This document shows positions 6,358-15,583 of a stretch of 42,206 bases of DNA, in pieces (position 1 is the first letter of the stretch; every line of letters starts with the position of its first letter). Below the pieces are notes generated by a model, which worked only from the letters and a program-made list of their open reading frames with translations, was not told the DNA's origin and searched no databases. This DNA is from Verrucomicrobiota bacterium (lineage in GTDB: Bacteria > Verrucomicrobiota > Verrucomicrobiia > Opitutales > UBA953), in assembly GCA_026397955.1 (NCBI GenBank), contig JAPLTV010000052.1, positions 1 to 42,206 on the forward strand, given 5' to 3'. The position numbers and the translations under genes were made by a program.

Positions 6358-7191
6358 ATGCTCAAGCTATCCGCCCAACTGAACGACGAGGAATTCCTTG
6401 GCACCGCCGAGGACCTAGCCGCCTTCGTCTCGGATAAACTCGCCTCCCTCGGGTTCGGCGATCGCCACCGCTCGACCGAACGCCTGGTGCGCTTCTACGC
6501 CTACGAAGGCCTGCTCTCCAAGCCGGAGCGCGCCCCGGACGACCGCCGCAAGGCGAACTTCGGCCCCCTTCAAGTCAGACAGCTACTCCTGGCCCGTCTC
6601 CTCGCCGAGCGCGGCTGGGACCTCGACCGCATCCGTACGCTCCTCCATGACAACCGCCAAGTCTCGCAGCTCAATAAGCTAATCGACGAATTAGCCACGC
6701 CCACCGAGGCAGAAAAGCTCTTCTTCCGGACACGCAGTAGCGACGTCGATACCCTTTCGGAACCCTCCCCGGCCCGCTCTTACAAACCGGACCGCACACT
6801 ATCGCCCTCGGTCTTCTCAGCCCGCGACAGCGAAATGCCGGACCTGTCATCGCCCAAGTTCCGCCGCAAGACCAGCTACTCGACGGTCCAGCAGCTCAGA
6901 CAGATCGCCGATAGCGAAGAAAGCCCCGCCGAAGCCCTTCGCATGATGATAAAAAAGGAGATGGCGCGCGACGACCTCACCCCGGCCGCCCGCAATCTCT
7001 TCGAACAACTTCTGGCCTTCAACCCCACCACCCGGGGGGACGAACCTAAGACGGAAAGGTGGACCAAACTCCGCTTAGCCCACTGGTGCGAAGCCCACTT
7101 CAATATCGACAGTCGGATCACACCCACGAAAGACGAGCTGCAAGAGATTGTGGATAATTTCAGCAAGGCATTGATGAACAAGTACTTATAA
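6358..7191 (+). CDS. MerR-type HTH transcriptional regulator with an unrecognised C-terminal region
   Basis: The protein is 277 residues. At about residues 30-95 STERLVRFYAYEGLLSKP, the following basic turn and VRQLLLARLLAERGWDLDRI match the winged HTH of the MerR family, including the YxxxGLL signature. The rest (about 180 residues) is a polar linker followed by a helical segment (VQQLRQIADSEESPAEALR, ARNLFEQLLAFNP) that I do not recognise. No cysteine cluster typical of metal sensors is seen. The frame is open from 6325; 6358 is preferred because the upstream palindromes look like an operator. It stands alone, upstream of the VWA gene, which it may regulate. Confidence 0.75.
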   Translation: MLKLSAQLNDEEFLGTAEDLAAFVSDKLASLGFGDRHRSTERLVRFYAYEGLLSKPERAPDDRRKANFGPLQVRQLLLARLLAERGWDLDRIRTLLHDNRQVSQLNKLIDELATPTEAEKLFFRTRSSDVDTLSEPSPARSYKPDRTLSPSVFSARDSEMPDLSSPKFRRKTSYSTVQQLRQIADSEESPAEALRMMIKKEMARDDLTPAARNLFEQLLAFNPTTRGDEPKTERWTKLRLAHWCEAHFNIDSRITPTKDELQEIVDNFSKALMNKYL

Positions 7192-7199
7192 TTATGACA

Positions 7200-7229
7200 G
7201 TAACTTTCGTGTGCTAGTTACCAGAAAGT
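7200..7229. promoter_or_regulatory. Overlapping inverted repeats upstream of the VWA promoter
   Basis: GTAAC (7200-7204) pairs with GTTAC (7217-7221), and ACTTTC (7203-7208) with GAAAGT (7224-7229). They lie immediately upstream of the -35 element at 7243 and just after the regulator's stop codon. They could be a regulator site or a weak terminator. Confidence 0.3.
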
Positions 7230-7242
7230 ATCTCTTGTGGTG

Positions 7243-7271
7243 TTGACATTTTAAGAGGGGTGGCACATAGT
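7243..7271 (+). promoter_or_regulatory. Sigma-70-type promoter of the VWA gene
   Basis: A perfect -35 TTGACA (7243-7248), a 17-base spacer and -10 CATAGT (7266-7271) predict a start near 7278. The nearby TGGCAC is not a sigma-54 site, because no GC element follows at the right distance. Confidence 0.65.
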
Positions 7272-7290
7272 GGAGGCGATGATTCCTCCC

Positions 7291-8658
7291 ATGAACCAAC
7301 CCAAGATCGAAATCCTGCCCCTGAAGAAGGGCTTCCTCCGCGCCGCCGCTGATGCGACGCATGTCCTCGTCCGTCTCGTCGCCCCGGCCAAACCGGCGGA
7401 CGTCACGGAGACCCCTCGCGCCCCCCTCGACCTCGCCCTGGTCATTGACCGCTCGAGCTCGATGTCCGGCCGTCCGATCGCCGCGGCCCTCGAAAGCGCC
7501 GTCCGCATCGTCCGCGGACTCCGCGACGATGACCGCGTGACCATCGTCGCTTTCGATGATCACATCGAAGTCGTGCAGTCGCTGATCGCAGTCACCGACC
7601 GCGAAGCCCTCGCTCTGCGCATCAACGCTATCGATGCCCGCGGCTCGACGAACCTCTTCGGCGGCTGGGAAGAAGGCGTGAAGCAGCTCGCACCCTTCAC
7701 CCGCAAGGATCGTATCGCCCGCGTCATCCTCCTCAGCGACGGCCAGGCGAATCAAGGCCTGCTCAACGAACAGGAAATCTTTGCCCAGGTCGCCAAGGCC
7801 GCCGGTGCCGGCATCACGACCTCCACCGTCGGCCTCGGCCACGGCTTCAACGAATCGCTGATGACGGGCATGGCCTCCGCCGGTGAAGGTGTCGCCAACT
7901 TCGGTCAGACGGCCGACGACCTCGACGAAGCCTTCGAAGAGCAGTTCGCTATCATCTCTAACTCGTTCCTGCGTCAGGTGAAGGTCAGCGTGCAGGGCGG
8001 CAGCGACGTGCAGGTGCGCCTGGTCGGCGAAATCCTCGAGAACGGCGCCACCCGCAGCCGCAAGCTCGGCACGCTCCCCTGGGACGCGTCGCTCGTCGCG
8101 GTGGTCGAATTGAAGATCGGCGCCCTCGCCAAGGCCGACGCGCTCGCGGCGGTTAACTTCGAGGCGATCACGAAAGAGGGCGAAGCGGTGAAATTCGGCC
8201 CGGCGCTGATCGCGCTCCCGGAAGTGGACCTCGCCGCCTTCTCCGTCCTGCCAGTCGACGCCGACGTCGCCGCCCTCATCGACGAAGCGGTCGTCGCGGA
8301 GAAGATCGAATTCATCGAAGTGCTCACGCGCAGCCATAAGTTCACCGAAGCTAAGCTGGCCTTCGAAGAACTCCTGAAGCGCCCCAGCCTCTCGGACTGG
8401 GCCAAGCAGAAGATCGAATACCTCAAGCGACTCCTCGACGAGGATGCCGTCATGGCCGCAAAGGAGATGCGCTACGGCCGCGGCCGCCTCATGAGCCAGA
8501 CGAAGATGGCGTCGATGGCCTGCTACAGCATGGATGTCGATGAAGGCGCCGAGGCCGTGAAGGCATCCTACCTCCGCCGCAAGCGCGCCGACGGTCAGGC
8601 CACCAAGCCCAAACCCTCGCAGGGCGGCACGGCGGGCGGCCAGGCCCCGCAGGTCTAA
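7291..8658 (+). CDS. von Willebrand factor A domain protein
   Basis: This 455-residue protein has a complete VWA domain at about residues 45-215. LALVIDRSSSMSG carries the MIDAS motif DxSxS at D53/S55/S57; further features are the conserved TN in ARGSTNLFGGW and VILLSDGQANQG. Such domains bind ligands through a divalent metal. A beta-rich region follows (residues 230-330), then a helical region and a basic tail. No signal peptide or membrane segment is seen, so it is probably cytoplasmic, like VWA proteins that partner MoxR ATPases, but no MoxR gene is nearby. Starts at 7279 and a GTG at 7270 are also in frame; 7291 fits best with the predicted transcript. A strong terminator follows. Confidence 0.88.
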   Translation: MNQPKIEILPLKKGFLRAAADATHVLVRLVAPAKPADVTETPRAPLDLALVIDRSSSMSGRPIAAALESAVRIVRGLRDDDRVTIVAFDDHIEVVQSLIAVTDREALALRINAIDARGSTNLFGGWEEGVKQLAPFTRKDRIARVILLSDGQANQGLLNEQEIFAQVAKAAGAGITTSTVGLGHGFNESLMTGMASAGEGVANFGQTADDLDEAFEEQFAIISNSFLRQVKVSVQGGSDVQVRLVGEILENGATRSRKLGTLPWDASLVAVVELKIGALAKADALAAVNFEAITKEGEAVKFGPALIALPEVDLAAFSVLPVDADVAALIDEAVVAEKIEFIEVLTRSHKFTEAKLAFEELLKRPSLSDWAKQKIEYLKRLLDEDAVMAAKEMRYGRGRLMSQTKMASMACYSMDVDEGAEAVKASYLRRKRADGQATKPKPSQGGTAGGQAPQV

Positions 8659-8679
8659 CTGGTCCAAACGGCTGATTTC

Positions 8680-8712
8680 GCCCGGTGGAAGCAATTCCAC
8701 CGGGCTTTTTGT
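8680..8712 (+). terminator. Rho-independent terminator of the VWA gene
   Basis: A perfect 11-bp stem GCCCGGTGGAA/TTCCACCGGGC with a GCAA tetraloop is followed by TTTTTGTT. Confidence 0.95.
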
Positions 8713-8753
8713 TGCCCGGTCAAAGCCACGGGGCAAGATACGTGTCCGTCCCT

Positions 8754-11700
8754 ATGTCCCGCGTTCTCCGCTTTACCCTCTGGAGCGTCGGCATCCTTGC
8801 CGTCGTCCTCGGAGCCACCCTTTTCTGGGTCGAATCCCAGCTCCGTCCCGAACCACTGGGTGCGCGCATCAAAACCATCCTCGCCGACGCCAAGATCAAA
8901 GGTGGCATCGCCCGCGTCCAAGCTTCCCTCGACGGTAAGTTCTCCGCCGAGGGCATCGACCTCACCCTGCCCGATGGTACGAAGATTGCCGCCGCCGCCA
9001 TCAAGGGCGAAGCACAGGTCATCTCGATCATCAAAGGTACCTACGCTCTCCGCAGCCTCGAGATTAAGACGCTCGACGTCGACCTGAGCGAACGCAAGCC
9101 GGCCACAAAGACCGCCGCCGAGGCCGCGAGCGCGCCCAAGACAATCCTGCCGCCCGTGGTACTCGGGCCCTACGCCGTCTCCGGACGTATCAAGCTCGCG
9201 GACGGCACGCTGCTGCGCTTCAGCGTCCGTGGCGATGAGTTCGACACCCGCGGCAAGGCCGACTTCCGCGCCGGCATCGCCTGGCCAGGCTTCGCCGTCG
9301 GCAAGCAGATGACCGACCCTCGCGGCGAAATCACTTTGAAGGCCGACTTCCGTCGTCCTCTGGGCGCCGATGGCGTCGGCCTCGACGACCTGATCGCCGA
9401 CGTCGGCAGCCTGCGACTCGAACTCGCGGCCAAGGATGCCAGCCCGATCGCCGCCGGCTCCGTCGGGTTCGTCATGGACGCGGCCAGCACCGCCGGCAAG
9501 CCCGGCGTCCATTTTACCGGCACGCTCAGCGACTCCGCCAACCGCCCGGCAGTGAAGCTCTCCGGCGACCATCTCGCCGGCCGCACGACCGTCACGGCAC
9601 AGCTGGACGTCGACCCCACCCGCTTCGGTATCCTCAGCCAGCAGCTGCCCGATGTCCGCCTATCGGGCAACGCCAACGGTGAACTCGAAGGCTCTCGCTG
9701 GCAGGCCAGCGCCGACCTCAAGGCGCTCTGGTCGGACCTGAGCAAGTTCTCGAAGTCGCTCGCGAAGAATAGCCGTTCCGAGTGGAAGCTCGCGGCGAAC
9801 GCCCAGAGCACGGCCAACGGCTTCGCGGTCAACAGCCTCGCGATCACGGGTAACGGCGTGACAATCGCCATCCCGCAGACGCTGACGTGGAAAGGCGGCC
9901 TGCTCCCGGAGAACGCGAACGACGCGACCATGACCATCGCCGCCAACGACGCCGACTTGATGGCGCTTAACCCCTTCCTCGCCGCCGCCGACATCATCGC
10001 GACGGCCGGCCGCTGGACGGGCGAAGCTTCAATCTCCTTCAAGGACGGCAAGCCGGCCGTCACGAGCATCCGCACGCATAGCCTGCGCGGCGTCACACTC
10101 GAACGCGGCGGCAAGGCACTCATGCGCGAGATCGATGCCGAACTACCCATCAAGTCCGAGGACGGCGCGATCTCCCTCGCCCCGTTCAGCCTCGGCTGCG
10201 CCGCCGGCAATATCGCCACGGGTTCGCTCACGCTCCGTCCCGGGGCCGATGGTGCCTGGTCCGCTGTCGCCAACGTCAATGTCGGCATCGTCGAGCTGGC
10301 CTCCCAGCCCAACTGGGAAGACCTGCCGGTCGATAAGCTCAAGGGCATCCGCGTGAGCGCCCAGACCACCGTAGAGCGCGCCTCCGGCAAAGCGCCCGTC
10401 GTCAGTTCCGCGGACGCGCGCATCTTCCGCCAAGGGCTGAACCTCCTTTCCCTCAAGCTCCGCCAGCCGCTCGCGCTCGACGGTTCCAAGCCCACTGGCG
10501 TGCTCGTGGAAGCTTCCGCACGCGACCTGCCGCTCGAATCCCTCTCGGCAGTCGTCCCCGGCCTCAAACTGACCGGCGACCTTAAGCGTGCCGACCTTGT
10601 CGCCGGCTTCAGTCGCGAAGGGCTCTTCGTGCGCACGGAAGGCGCGCCGCTCTCTTTCACGCGTACCAGCATCATCTGGACCGGCAAGCTGTGGGTCAAG
10701 GACTGCGACCTGGCGGCGAGCCTCGACCTCGTGGTCGGCGAGAAATCCACGATCATCGGCTTCAACCAGGCCGAACTGAAGAACCGCAGCCGCATCCTGG
10801 GTTCGGGCGACATCAAACTCGGCCTGGGCGACGCTGGCACCACCCTGAAGCTTGAGGGGGATCTCGGCGCGCTCGCCGAACAGCCTTTCGCCGGCCCGCT
10901 TAACATCGTCACGGGCGGACAGTATCGCGCGACAGCCGATCGCTCCCAGACTGGCGAGATTAACGTCACGCTTCAGGTACGCGAAGTCGGGCTCAAGCAA
11001 AGCGAAGGACGCATCAAGACGGCGGCCCTCGCCGGCAAGTATGTGCCCGCGGCCAACGGCCTCAGCGCCGAAGGTTCGTTTAAGCTCCAGGCCAACAATC
11101 TCAGCGGCGGCAAGTTCACGCTCACGCAGAAGACCACTGGCGCCAAGACCGACTGGCAGGCCGTCGTGGCTATCGACAACGTCGATGTCGACGACTTCCT
11201 TTCCCTTCTGCCCAAGAGCGAAGAAGATATCTCCGTGAACGGCGCTCCGCCGAAGCCGGACCGCACGCCGTTCTGGACCAACCAAAGCGGCTCGCTCCAG
11301 CTGACGATCGGTACCGCTAGGGCCTACGGCATCAGCGCCGAGAAGGTCGTCGTCCGCGCGGACGCCGAGGAAAAGGCCATCCGCCTAACGCAGCTCAGCG
11401 GCAAGCTCGCCGACGGCAATCTCAGCGGCCGAGGACAGCTCGCTTTCCAACCCTCGATCAGCAACGGACCTTATTCCCTTTCGGCCACGGTATCGCTGAA
11501 CCAGTTCGAGTTCGGTAGCGTCGCGCAGGCCTTCCCTTCCGTGAAGGAATTCCTCCAAGGCCGTGCGGACGCCACCGCGGGACTCACGAGCCTCTGCGGC
11601 ACGCCCGGCGAACTCATCGGCAAGCTCCAGATCGACACCCAGCTCTCGTCCAAAGGCGGCCGAATTCGCGCCTTCGGCGATAAGAGCAGTAGCATGTCGC

Positions 11701-12341
11701 TGTCGGCGAATAAAGCCGGCGACATCGGCGAAACGCTGGGCGGTCTCGCGATGATCGCCGGGGCTCTTTCGAAGAACCAACAGCAGGGCGAAAAAATCGC
11801 CAAGATTGGCGCGGCCATGACCGCCGCCGCGAAGTTGCAGAAAGCCGTCGCGGACTTCCAGTACAGCTCAGCCACGATCAAGGCCACGCGCCTCGCCTCG
11901 GGCACAATCAAGCTCGAGTCGGCGGATATCCGCAACGAGGTCCTGCACCTGACCGCCAAGGGCGGCATCACCGTCGACCCGAAGACGGGCTTCACCGACT
12001 GGCCGATGCTCTTCAGCACCCAGATGCGTGGAGCGGGCGAATACGCCCAATACTTCCAGGCGCTGGGCTTCGGTATCGGACCCTCGCCGACGGACGGCTT
12101 CACCGATGGCCCGGGCGTCAACGTGAGCGGCTCACTGAACCAGGTGAAGACCGACCTCGTCGAGAAACTCCAGCAAGCCGTGGACAACGTCCGCTCGGCC
12201 GCGAACGCCCGTCCTGATAATCCGACGCAAGGCACTTCCGGCACTAAGATCACTCCCGCTGGTAAGATTCCCGCGACCAACACGCCGGCGCCAAAGAAGA
12301 GCAATCCGCTGGGAGACCTGCTTAAGGAACTCGGTCGCTGA
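8754..12341 (+). CDS. Large AsmA/TamB-like membrane-anchored protein
   Basis: This 1195-residue protein starts MSRVLRFTLWSVGILAVVLG, a single N-terminal membrane anchor. Its very long mature part is built from repeated amphipathic beta strands (for example IKLADGTLLRFSVRGDEF, FTGTLSDSANRPAVKLSG, LSGRGQLAFQPSISNGPY, ISVNGAPP). A polar, proline-rich C-terminus ends NPLGDLLKELGR. This is the layout of AsmA-like proteins, bridge-like lipid carriers that span the periplasm from the inner membrane. The homology is inferred from architecture and strand pattern, not from a catalytic motif. The open frame extends back into the preceding terminator hairpin, so 8754 is the sensible start. The stop codon overlaps the start of the next gene by one base, implying one transcript with the ABC genes. 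Confidence 0.72.
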   Translation: MSRVLRFTLWSVGILAVVLGATLFWVESQLRPEPLGARIKTILADAKIKGGIARVQASLDGKFSAEGIDLTLPDGTKIAAAAIKGEAQVISIIKGTYALRSLEIKTLDVDLSERKPATKTAAEAASAPKTILPPVVLGPYAVSGRIKLADGTLLRFSVRGDEFDTRGKADFRAGIAWPGFAVGKQMTDPRGEITLKADFRRPLGADGVGLDDLIADVGSLRLELAAKDASPIAAGSVGFVMDAASTAGKPGVHFTGTLSDSANRPAVKLSGDHLAGRTTVTAQLDVDPTRFGILSQQLPDVRLSGNANGELEGSRWQASADLKALWSDLSKFSKSLAKNSRSEWKLAANAQSTANGFAVNSLAITGNGVTIAIPQTLTWKGGLLPENANDATMTIAANDADLMALNPFLAAADIIATAGRWTGEASISFKDGKPAVTSIRTHSLRGVTLERGGKALMREIDAELPIKSEDGAISLAPFSLGCAAGNIATGSLTLRPGADGAWSAVANVNVGIVELASQPNWEDLPVDKLKGIRVSAQTTVERASGKAPVVSSADARIFRQGLNLLSLKLRQPLALDGSKPTGVLVEASARDLPLESLSAVVPGLKLTGDLKRADLVAGFSREGLFVRTEGAPLSFTRTSIIWTGKLWVKDCDLAASLDLVVGEKSTIIGFNQAELKNRSRILGSGDIKLGLGDAGTTLKLEGDLGALAEQPFAGPLNIVTGGQYRATADRSQTGEINVTLQVREVGLKQSEGRIKTAALAGKYVPAANGLSAEGSFKLQANNLSGGKFTLTQKTTGAKTDWQAVVAIDNVDVDDFLSLLPKSEEDISVNGAPPKPDRTPFWTNQSGSLQLTIGTARAYGISAEKVVVRADAEEKAIRLTQLSGKLADGNLSGRGQLAFQPSISNGPYSLSATVSLNQFEFGSVAQAFPSVKEFLQGRADATAGLTSLCGTPGELIGKLQIDTQLSSKGGRIRAFGDKSSSMSLSANKAGDIGETLGGLAMIAGALSKNQQQGEKIAKIGAAMTAAAKLQKAVADFQYSSATIKATRLASGTIKLESADIRNEVLHLTAKGGITVDPKTGFTDWPMLFSTQMRGAGEYAQYFQALGFGIGPSPTDGFTDGPGVNVSGSLNQVKTDLVEKLQQAVDNVRSAANARPDNPTQGTSGTKITPAGKIPATNTPAPKKSNPLGDLLKELGR

Positions 12342-13282
12342 TGACGGCGACGAAGGCATGGATGGCAGGCTGCGTCCTGCTCGCTGGCCTCGTCCTCCTG
12401 GCCCTTTCCGTCGGCACCCAAGGCTTCGGCTGGGGTGACGGCGGCTCCCTCGTCCTTCTCCGCTCACCCCGCGTGCTCGCGGCCCTCGCCGCCGGACTCG
12501 CCCTTGGCATCGGCGGCGCCGCGCAACAAGGCGTATTCCGCAATCCCCTCGCCGACCCGGGACTGACCGGCGTCTTCGGCGGCGCGCTCTTCGGCATCGC
12601 CGTCCTGCTGGGACTCTTTCCCGAAGCGGCGTGGCAACGCGCCTGGTTCATCCCCGCCGCGGCGTTCGGCGGCGCGCTGGGCACCTCCGCATTACTGACG
12701 CTGATCGGCAGCGGCGGTTCCTCCTCCCGGCTCTTGCTTACCGGCCTCGGCCTCAACGCCTTTACCGCCGCCGGCACCCTCGTCATCGCCTCACGCAGCG
12801 GAGAGTCGCGCGAACTGCTGACCAACGGAGCTTACGGCGACTGGCTAGGGATGGCCACACTTGAGCTGACCTGGCTGCCGGTGCTGCTCTGCCTCGCGGC
12901 TGCCCTGCTCCTCCTCCCGCTCGCACGTGCGCTGGATCTCCTGTCCTTCGGCGAAGACGCCGCCCGCGGCTTCGGCGGTGATGTCGGCAGCACGCGGCGC
13001 AAGGCCGTAATCCTGACGGCGCTGGCCGCCGCGGCCGCCACCTGCCTTGTTGGCCAAGTGGCCTTCATTGGCCTCCTAGCGCCTCATCTCGCCCGCGCCT
13101 TGGTCGGCCCCCGCCATGCGCACGTCCTGCCGCTCTCAGCCCTTCTCGGAGCCGCTCTGCTCTTGGGCGCTGACACCATCGGACGGGGCCTCTGGCCGCA
13201 GGCCCCGCTGTCCGCCGCGGCGGTGACTGCCATCCTCGGTGCGCCGCTCTTCATCTGGATAGCAAGGGGGCGCCATGAGTGA
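12341..13282 (+). CDS. FecCD-family ABC transporter permease (iron-siderophore/cobalamin/heme type)
   Basis: The 313-residue polytopic protein has about eight to ten helices. It shows the family signatures [20 protein letters not shown] near residue 50 and the cytoplasmic coupling helix region [20 protein letters not shown] near residue 235. It ends [20 protein letters not shown] and a short helix. FecCD permeases form the channel of type II importers for siderophores, vitamin B12 or heme; which of these is transported cannot be told. It overlaps the upstream stop by one base and the downstream ATPase gene by eight, so translation is probably coupled. It is slightly shorter than usual (320-350). 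No periplasmic binding protein gene is adjacent. Confidence 0.9.
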   Translation: MTATKAWMAGCVLLAGLVLLALSVGTQGFGWGDGGSLVLLRSPRVLAALAAGLALGIGGAAQQGVFRNPLADPGLTGVFGGALFGIAVLLGLFPEAAWQRAWFIPAAAFGGALGTSALLTLIGSGGSSSRLLLTGLGLNAFTAAGTLVIASRSGESRELLTNGAYGDWLGMATLELTWLPVLLCLAAALLLLPLARALDLLSFGEDAARGFGGDVGSTRRKAVILTALAAAAATCLVGQVAFIGLLAPHLARALVGPRHAHVLPLSALLGAALLLGADTIGRGLWPQAPLSAAAVTAILGAPLFIWIARGRHE

Positions 13283-13982
13283 CGCCCTGATCCACGCGCT
13301 CGGCCTCGGCGTCGAGATTGCCGGTCGGCGCATCATCGACGGCGTATCTCTCTCCGCGGCCCGCGGACAGACCGTGGCTGTTGTCGGTCCCAACGGCGCT
13401 GGCAAGACGACACTGCTGCGCGCCTTGGCCGGACTGCTGCCTTCCAGCGGAGAACTAGAAGTCGGCGGATATGATCCGCGGATCATCGATGCGGCGACCT
13501 GCGCCCAAACTCGCGCCTACTGCGCACAGAAACCCGTCAGCGCGTGGGACTATCGCGTCTCCGACCTCGGCGACATCATCGGCGATCCCGTCGGCTATGC
13601 GGACTGGCTAACGAAGCTCCAACTGGGTGAATTCGCCGACCGCCGACTCTCCGAGCTATCCGGAGGAGAACAGAAAGGCGCGCACCTCGCGATGGCGTGC
13701 GCTGCGCTGACTGAACCTTTCGGCGGAGCGCTGATGCTCGATGAGCCCGCGGCCGCCCTTGATCTCGGCCGACAGGAAGCCGTCGCCCAGTCCATCTTCG
13801 CGTTCGCTCAAGCGGGCGGTGCCTGCGTCGTTGCGACGCATGACCTCTCTTTCGCGCAACGCTGCGATACGGTCGTGGTCCTGTCGGAAGGCCGCCTCAT
13901 CGCCACAGGCGAACCCGTGTCGACCTTAACACGCGAAACTATTTCCGGGGTCTGGGGCGCGTCGGCTTCGTCGGCACGCTGA
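13275..13982 (+). CDS. ABC transporter ATPase of the FecE/BtuD/HmuV type
   Basis: The 235-residue protein carries Walker [10 protein letters not shown] (about residue 38), a Q-loop glutamine in [12 protein letters not shown], signature [14 protein letters not shown], Walker [15 protein letters not shown] and the H-loop VATHD. It powers the preceding permease. The signature ends in QKGAHLA rather than the usual QR(V)xxAR, a departure within the family. It starts eight bases inside the permease gene. Its last 44 bases overlap tail to tail with the glycosylase gene on the other strand. Confidence 0.92.
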   Translation: MSDALIHALGLGVEIAGRRIIDGVSLSAARGQTVAVVGPNGAGKTTLLRALAGLLPSSGELEVGGYDPRIIDAATCAQTRAYCAQKPVSAWDYRVSDLGDIIGDPVGYADWLTKLQLGEFADRRLSELSGGEQKGAHLAMACAALTEPFGGALMLDEPAAALDLGRQEAVAQSIFAFAQAGGACVVATHDLSFAQRCDTVVVLSEGRLIATGEPVSTLTRETISGVWGASASSAR

Positions 13983-14865
13983 CTTCGGCACGCGTCAATC
14001 GGCCGCTACGGATAGCGGAGAAAAGATATTGCTGCGCCAAGCCGGCGGCCTCGCCGAAGTGCGCTTTGCCGAACTGTTCCAGCTGAGCGGGCTTCCAGCC
14101 GCGCAGGCCATAGGCGTCGGCGAGCGCCTGCACGACCCACGTATCGACTGGGAAGCTTTCCAACCGGCCGAAGCCGAAGAGCGCGACGCAGGCGGCGACC
14201 TTCGGGCCGACGCCGGGCAGCGACTGCAATTCGTCCAGCAAGTCGGCTGTCGTCATAGCGGCGAACTCTTCGGCCCAGCGCGGGCGGGCGATCAGTTTCT
14301 TCGCAGTGCCTCGGAGATAAGCCGCGCGATAACCTAGCGAGCAGGCGCGCAGCACGGCCTCGTCGGCGATGGCGATGGCTTCCCAGGAAGGCAGCGTATG
14401 GAAACCGCCGCCCACGGGCGTGCCGAGTTTTGTTGCCAACGCCGCGACCATGACGCGGATCTGCAGGATACGCTTATTGGAGCTGCAGAGAAAACCGATG
14501 AGAGCCTCGTGCGGATCTTGGCGCAGGATGCGGAGCCCCGGATAAGCCTCACGAGCGGATCTGAGCACGGGATCGGAGCGCCACGGTAACGCCGCGGAGA
14601 GCCGGGCCTGGGCACCCTCCGCGTCGAGATATCGCTGCAGCGCGGACTCCGCATGCGTCGCGCCCTTCTGCCCACGCCACTCCAAGCCGTGCGGGCCGGA
14701 GCGAACGGCGGCGAGCGTATGGCCGAAGACGCCGACCCAGCTGCCGTCGGATTCCAGCGACCAGCGAAAAGCCTGCCCGCCGTCCATCTGTTCGGCGAGC
14801 GTGCCGGCGGGGACATCCTCAGCGAGCCGCAACGGCCGCCAAGATGTCCACTCCGCCGAGGCCAT
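13939..14865 (-). CDS. OGG1-like 8-oxoguanine DNA glycosylase/AP lyase
   Basis: This 308-residue protein has the eukaryote-type OGG1 layout. An N-terminal beta domain with [18 protein letters not shown] comes first, then the helical domain with [12 protein letters not shown]. The helix-hairpin-helix [20 protein letters not shown] carries the catalytic lysine K222, and the catalytic aspartate D241 lies in FPVDTWV. The 19-residue spacing between Lys and Asp equals that of human OGG1 (249/268). It removes oxidised guanine and nicks the abasic site. The frame is open to 14979, but a start at 14865 leaves 5 bases after the preceding lipoprotein gene and fits family length. It appears to be the last gene of a unit with the lipoprotein and the 39-residue protein. 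Confidence 0.88.
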   Translation of the reverse strand: MASAEWTSWRPLRLAEDVPAGTLAEQMDGGQAFRWSLESDGSWVGVFGHTLAAVRSGPHGLEWRGQKGATHAESALQRYLDAEGAQARLSAALPWRSDPVLRSAREAYPGLRILRQDPHEALIGFLCSSNKRILQIRVMVAALATKLGTPVGGGFHTLPSWEAIAIADEAVLRACSLGYRAAYLRGTAKKLIARPRWAEEFAAMTTADLLDELQSLPGVGPKVAACVALFGFGRLESFPVDTWVVQALADAYGLRGWKPAQLEQFGKAHFGEAAGLAQQYLFSAIRSGRLTRAEVSVPTKPTRPRPRK

Positions 14866-14870
14866 CGGAC

Positions 14871-15386
14871 TTAGCGGCGAGCGAGGTCCGAAGGCGTGCC
14901 CCAGAGGAAGCTGTGCTTCGAGGCGAGGAACTTGCCCTTGGCGTCGACCACCGAGACGCGCCAGGCAATCGGGCGCCACTTGGCGTCGCCAGACTGCTTG
15001 CCGGTGAGCCCGATGACGTATTCGCCAAACGGGAAGCCCGGCTTCAGGTTCACCGCGAAATCATAACGCTCAGGCGGCGTGTTTTCCTTGCGCACCACTT
15101 CAAGGACGAGTCGGCCGTCGGTCGGCGGCACGACGTCGAGCTTCACGAAGAAATAATAACCCGGACGGGAATCCTCTTCTGTGCGGAAGACCACGTCGGC
15201 ACCATGATGCTCCTTGGCGTAGAAAGCCTCCGAGGCGCGGGCCACATCGGCTTCGCTCCGGCGACGTTCGTTGACGTAGGCGATGCCGGGCACCTCATCC
15301 GAGGACGCCACGGGGGTATCGCAACCCGAGAGGAGCAGCGCAGCGAGCGCGGCCCACGCAGAGGCCTGGCTCACCGCTCGCCTCAC
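14871..15386 (-). CDS. Putative lipoprotein of unknown function
   Basis: The 171-residue protein begins with a GTG and has a basic n-region, a hydrophobic stretch AWAALAALLL and lipobox LLSGC, so Cys22 is probably lipidated. The mature part looks like one beta-sandwich: YYFFVKLDVVPPTDGRLVLEV, PPERYDFAVNLKPGFPFGEY, WRVSVVDAKGKFL. This resembles domains that bind partners at the cell envelope, but I do not recognise a family. Its GTG overlaps the stop of the upstream 39-residue gene (GTGA), a sign of coupled translation. Confidence 0.75.
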   Translation of the reverse strand: MRRAVSQASAWAALAALLLSGCDTPVASSDEVPGIAYVNERRRSEADVARASEAFYAKEHHGADVVFRTEEDSRPGYYFFVKLDVVPPTDGRLVLEVVRKENTPPERYDFAVNLKPGFPFGEYVIGLTGKQSGDAKWRPIAWRVSVVDAKGKFLASKHSFLWGTPSDLARR

Positions 15387-15502
15387 TTCTTGGCCTTCTT
15401 CTTGCTCGCGGCGGCGCGAGCGACCTTGACGCGATCCTTCTTGCGCTCGAGGTAGGCGCGGCGACGGCGACGCTTGATGACTTTATTGCTCTGTTGGCCC
15501 AT
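15383..15502 (-). CDS. 39-residue highly basic small protein
   Basis: The peptide reads MGQQSNKVIKRRRRRAYLER and then KKDRVKVARAAASKKKAKK. About half of its residues are Lys or Arg and there are no acidic clusters, as in small ribosomal or RNA-binding proteins. I recall similar short MGQxxNKxIKRxRRxxYxxRKK proteins from Verrucomicrobiota genomes; this is memory, not a search. It is the first gene of a likely three-gene unit and overlaps the lipoprotein start by 4 bases (GTGA). GGAGG lies about 12 bases upstream of the ATG on the coding strand. Automatic callers often miss genes of this size. Confidence 0.72.
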   Translation of the reverse strand: MGQQSNKVIKRRRRRAYLERKKDRVKVARAAASKKKAKK

Positions 15503-15559
15503 AGTGGATGCATCCTCCCGCAACCCCTTGGATGGTCAAGGAGAAGGTTTACGGACCTT

Positions 15560-15575
15560 CCCCGGTGGGCCGGGG
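15560..15575 (-). terminator. Hairpin that was probably the original tRNA-Asn terminator
   Basis: CCCCGG (15560-15565) and CCGGGG (15570-15575) pair around a four-base loop. It lies 9 bases outside the left att repeat. In the uninterrupted chromosome it would follow the tRNA-Asn gene, from which the element has now separated it. It lacks a good T run. Confidence 0.4.
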
Positions 15576-15583
15576 TGAGGAAA

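Noticed and set aside
7261-7278. TGGCAC upstream of the VWA gene as a sigma-54 site
   Set aside because: No GC of a -12 element at the required distance; a better -35/-10 pair overlaps it.
7192-8736. A 514-codon open frame on the minus strand
   Set aside because: Antisense of the VWA gene; the real gene has clear MIDAS motifs, a promoter and a terminator.
9170-10969. A 599-codon open frame on the minus strand
   Set aside because: Antisense of the AsmA-like gene, with Ser/Arg/Pro-rich composition and no recognisable domain.
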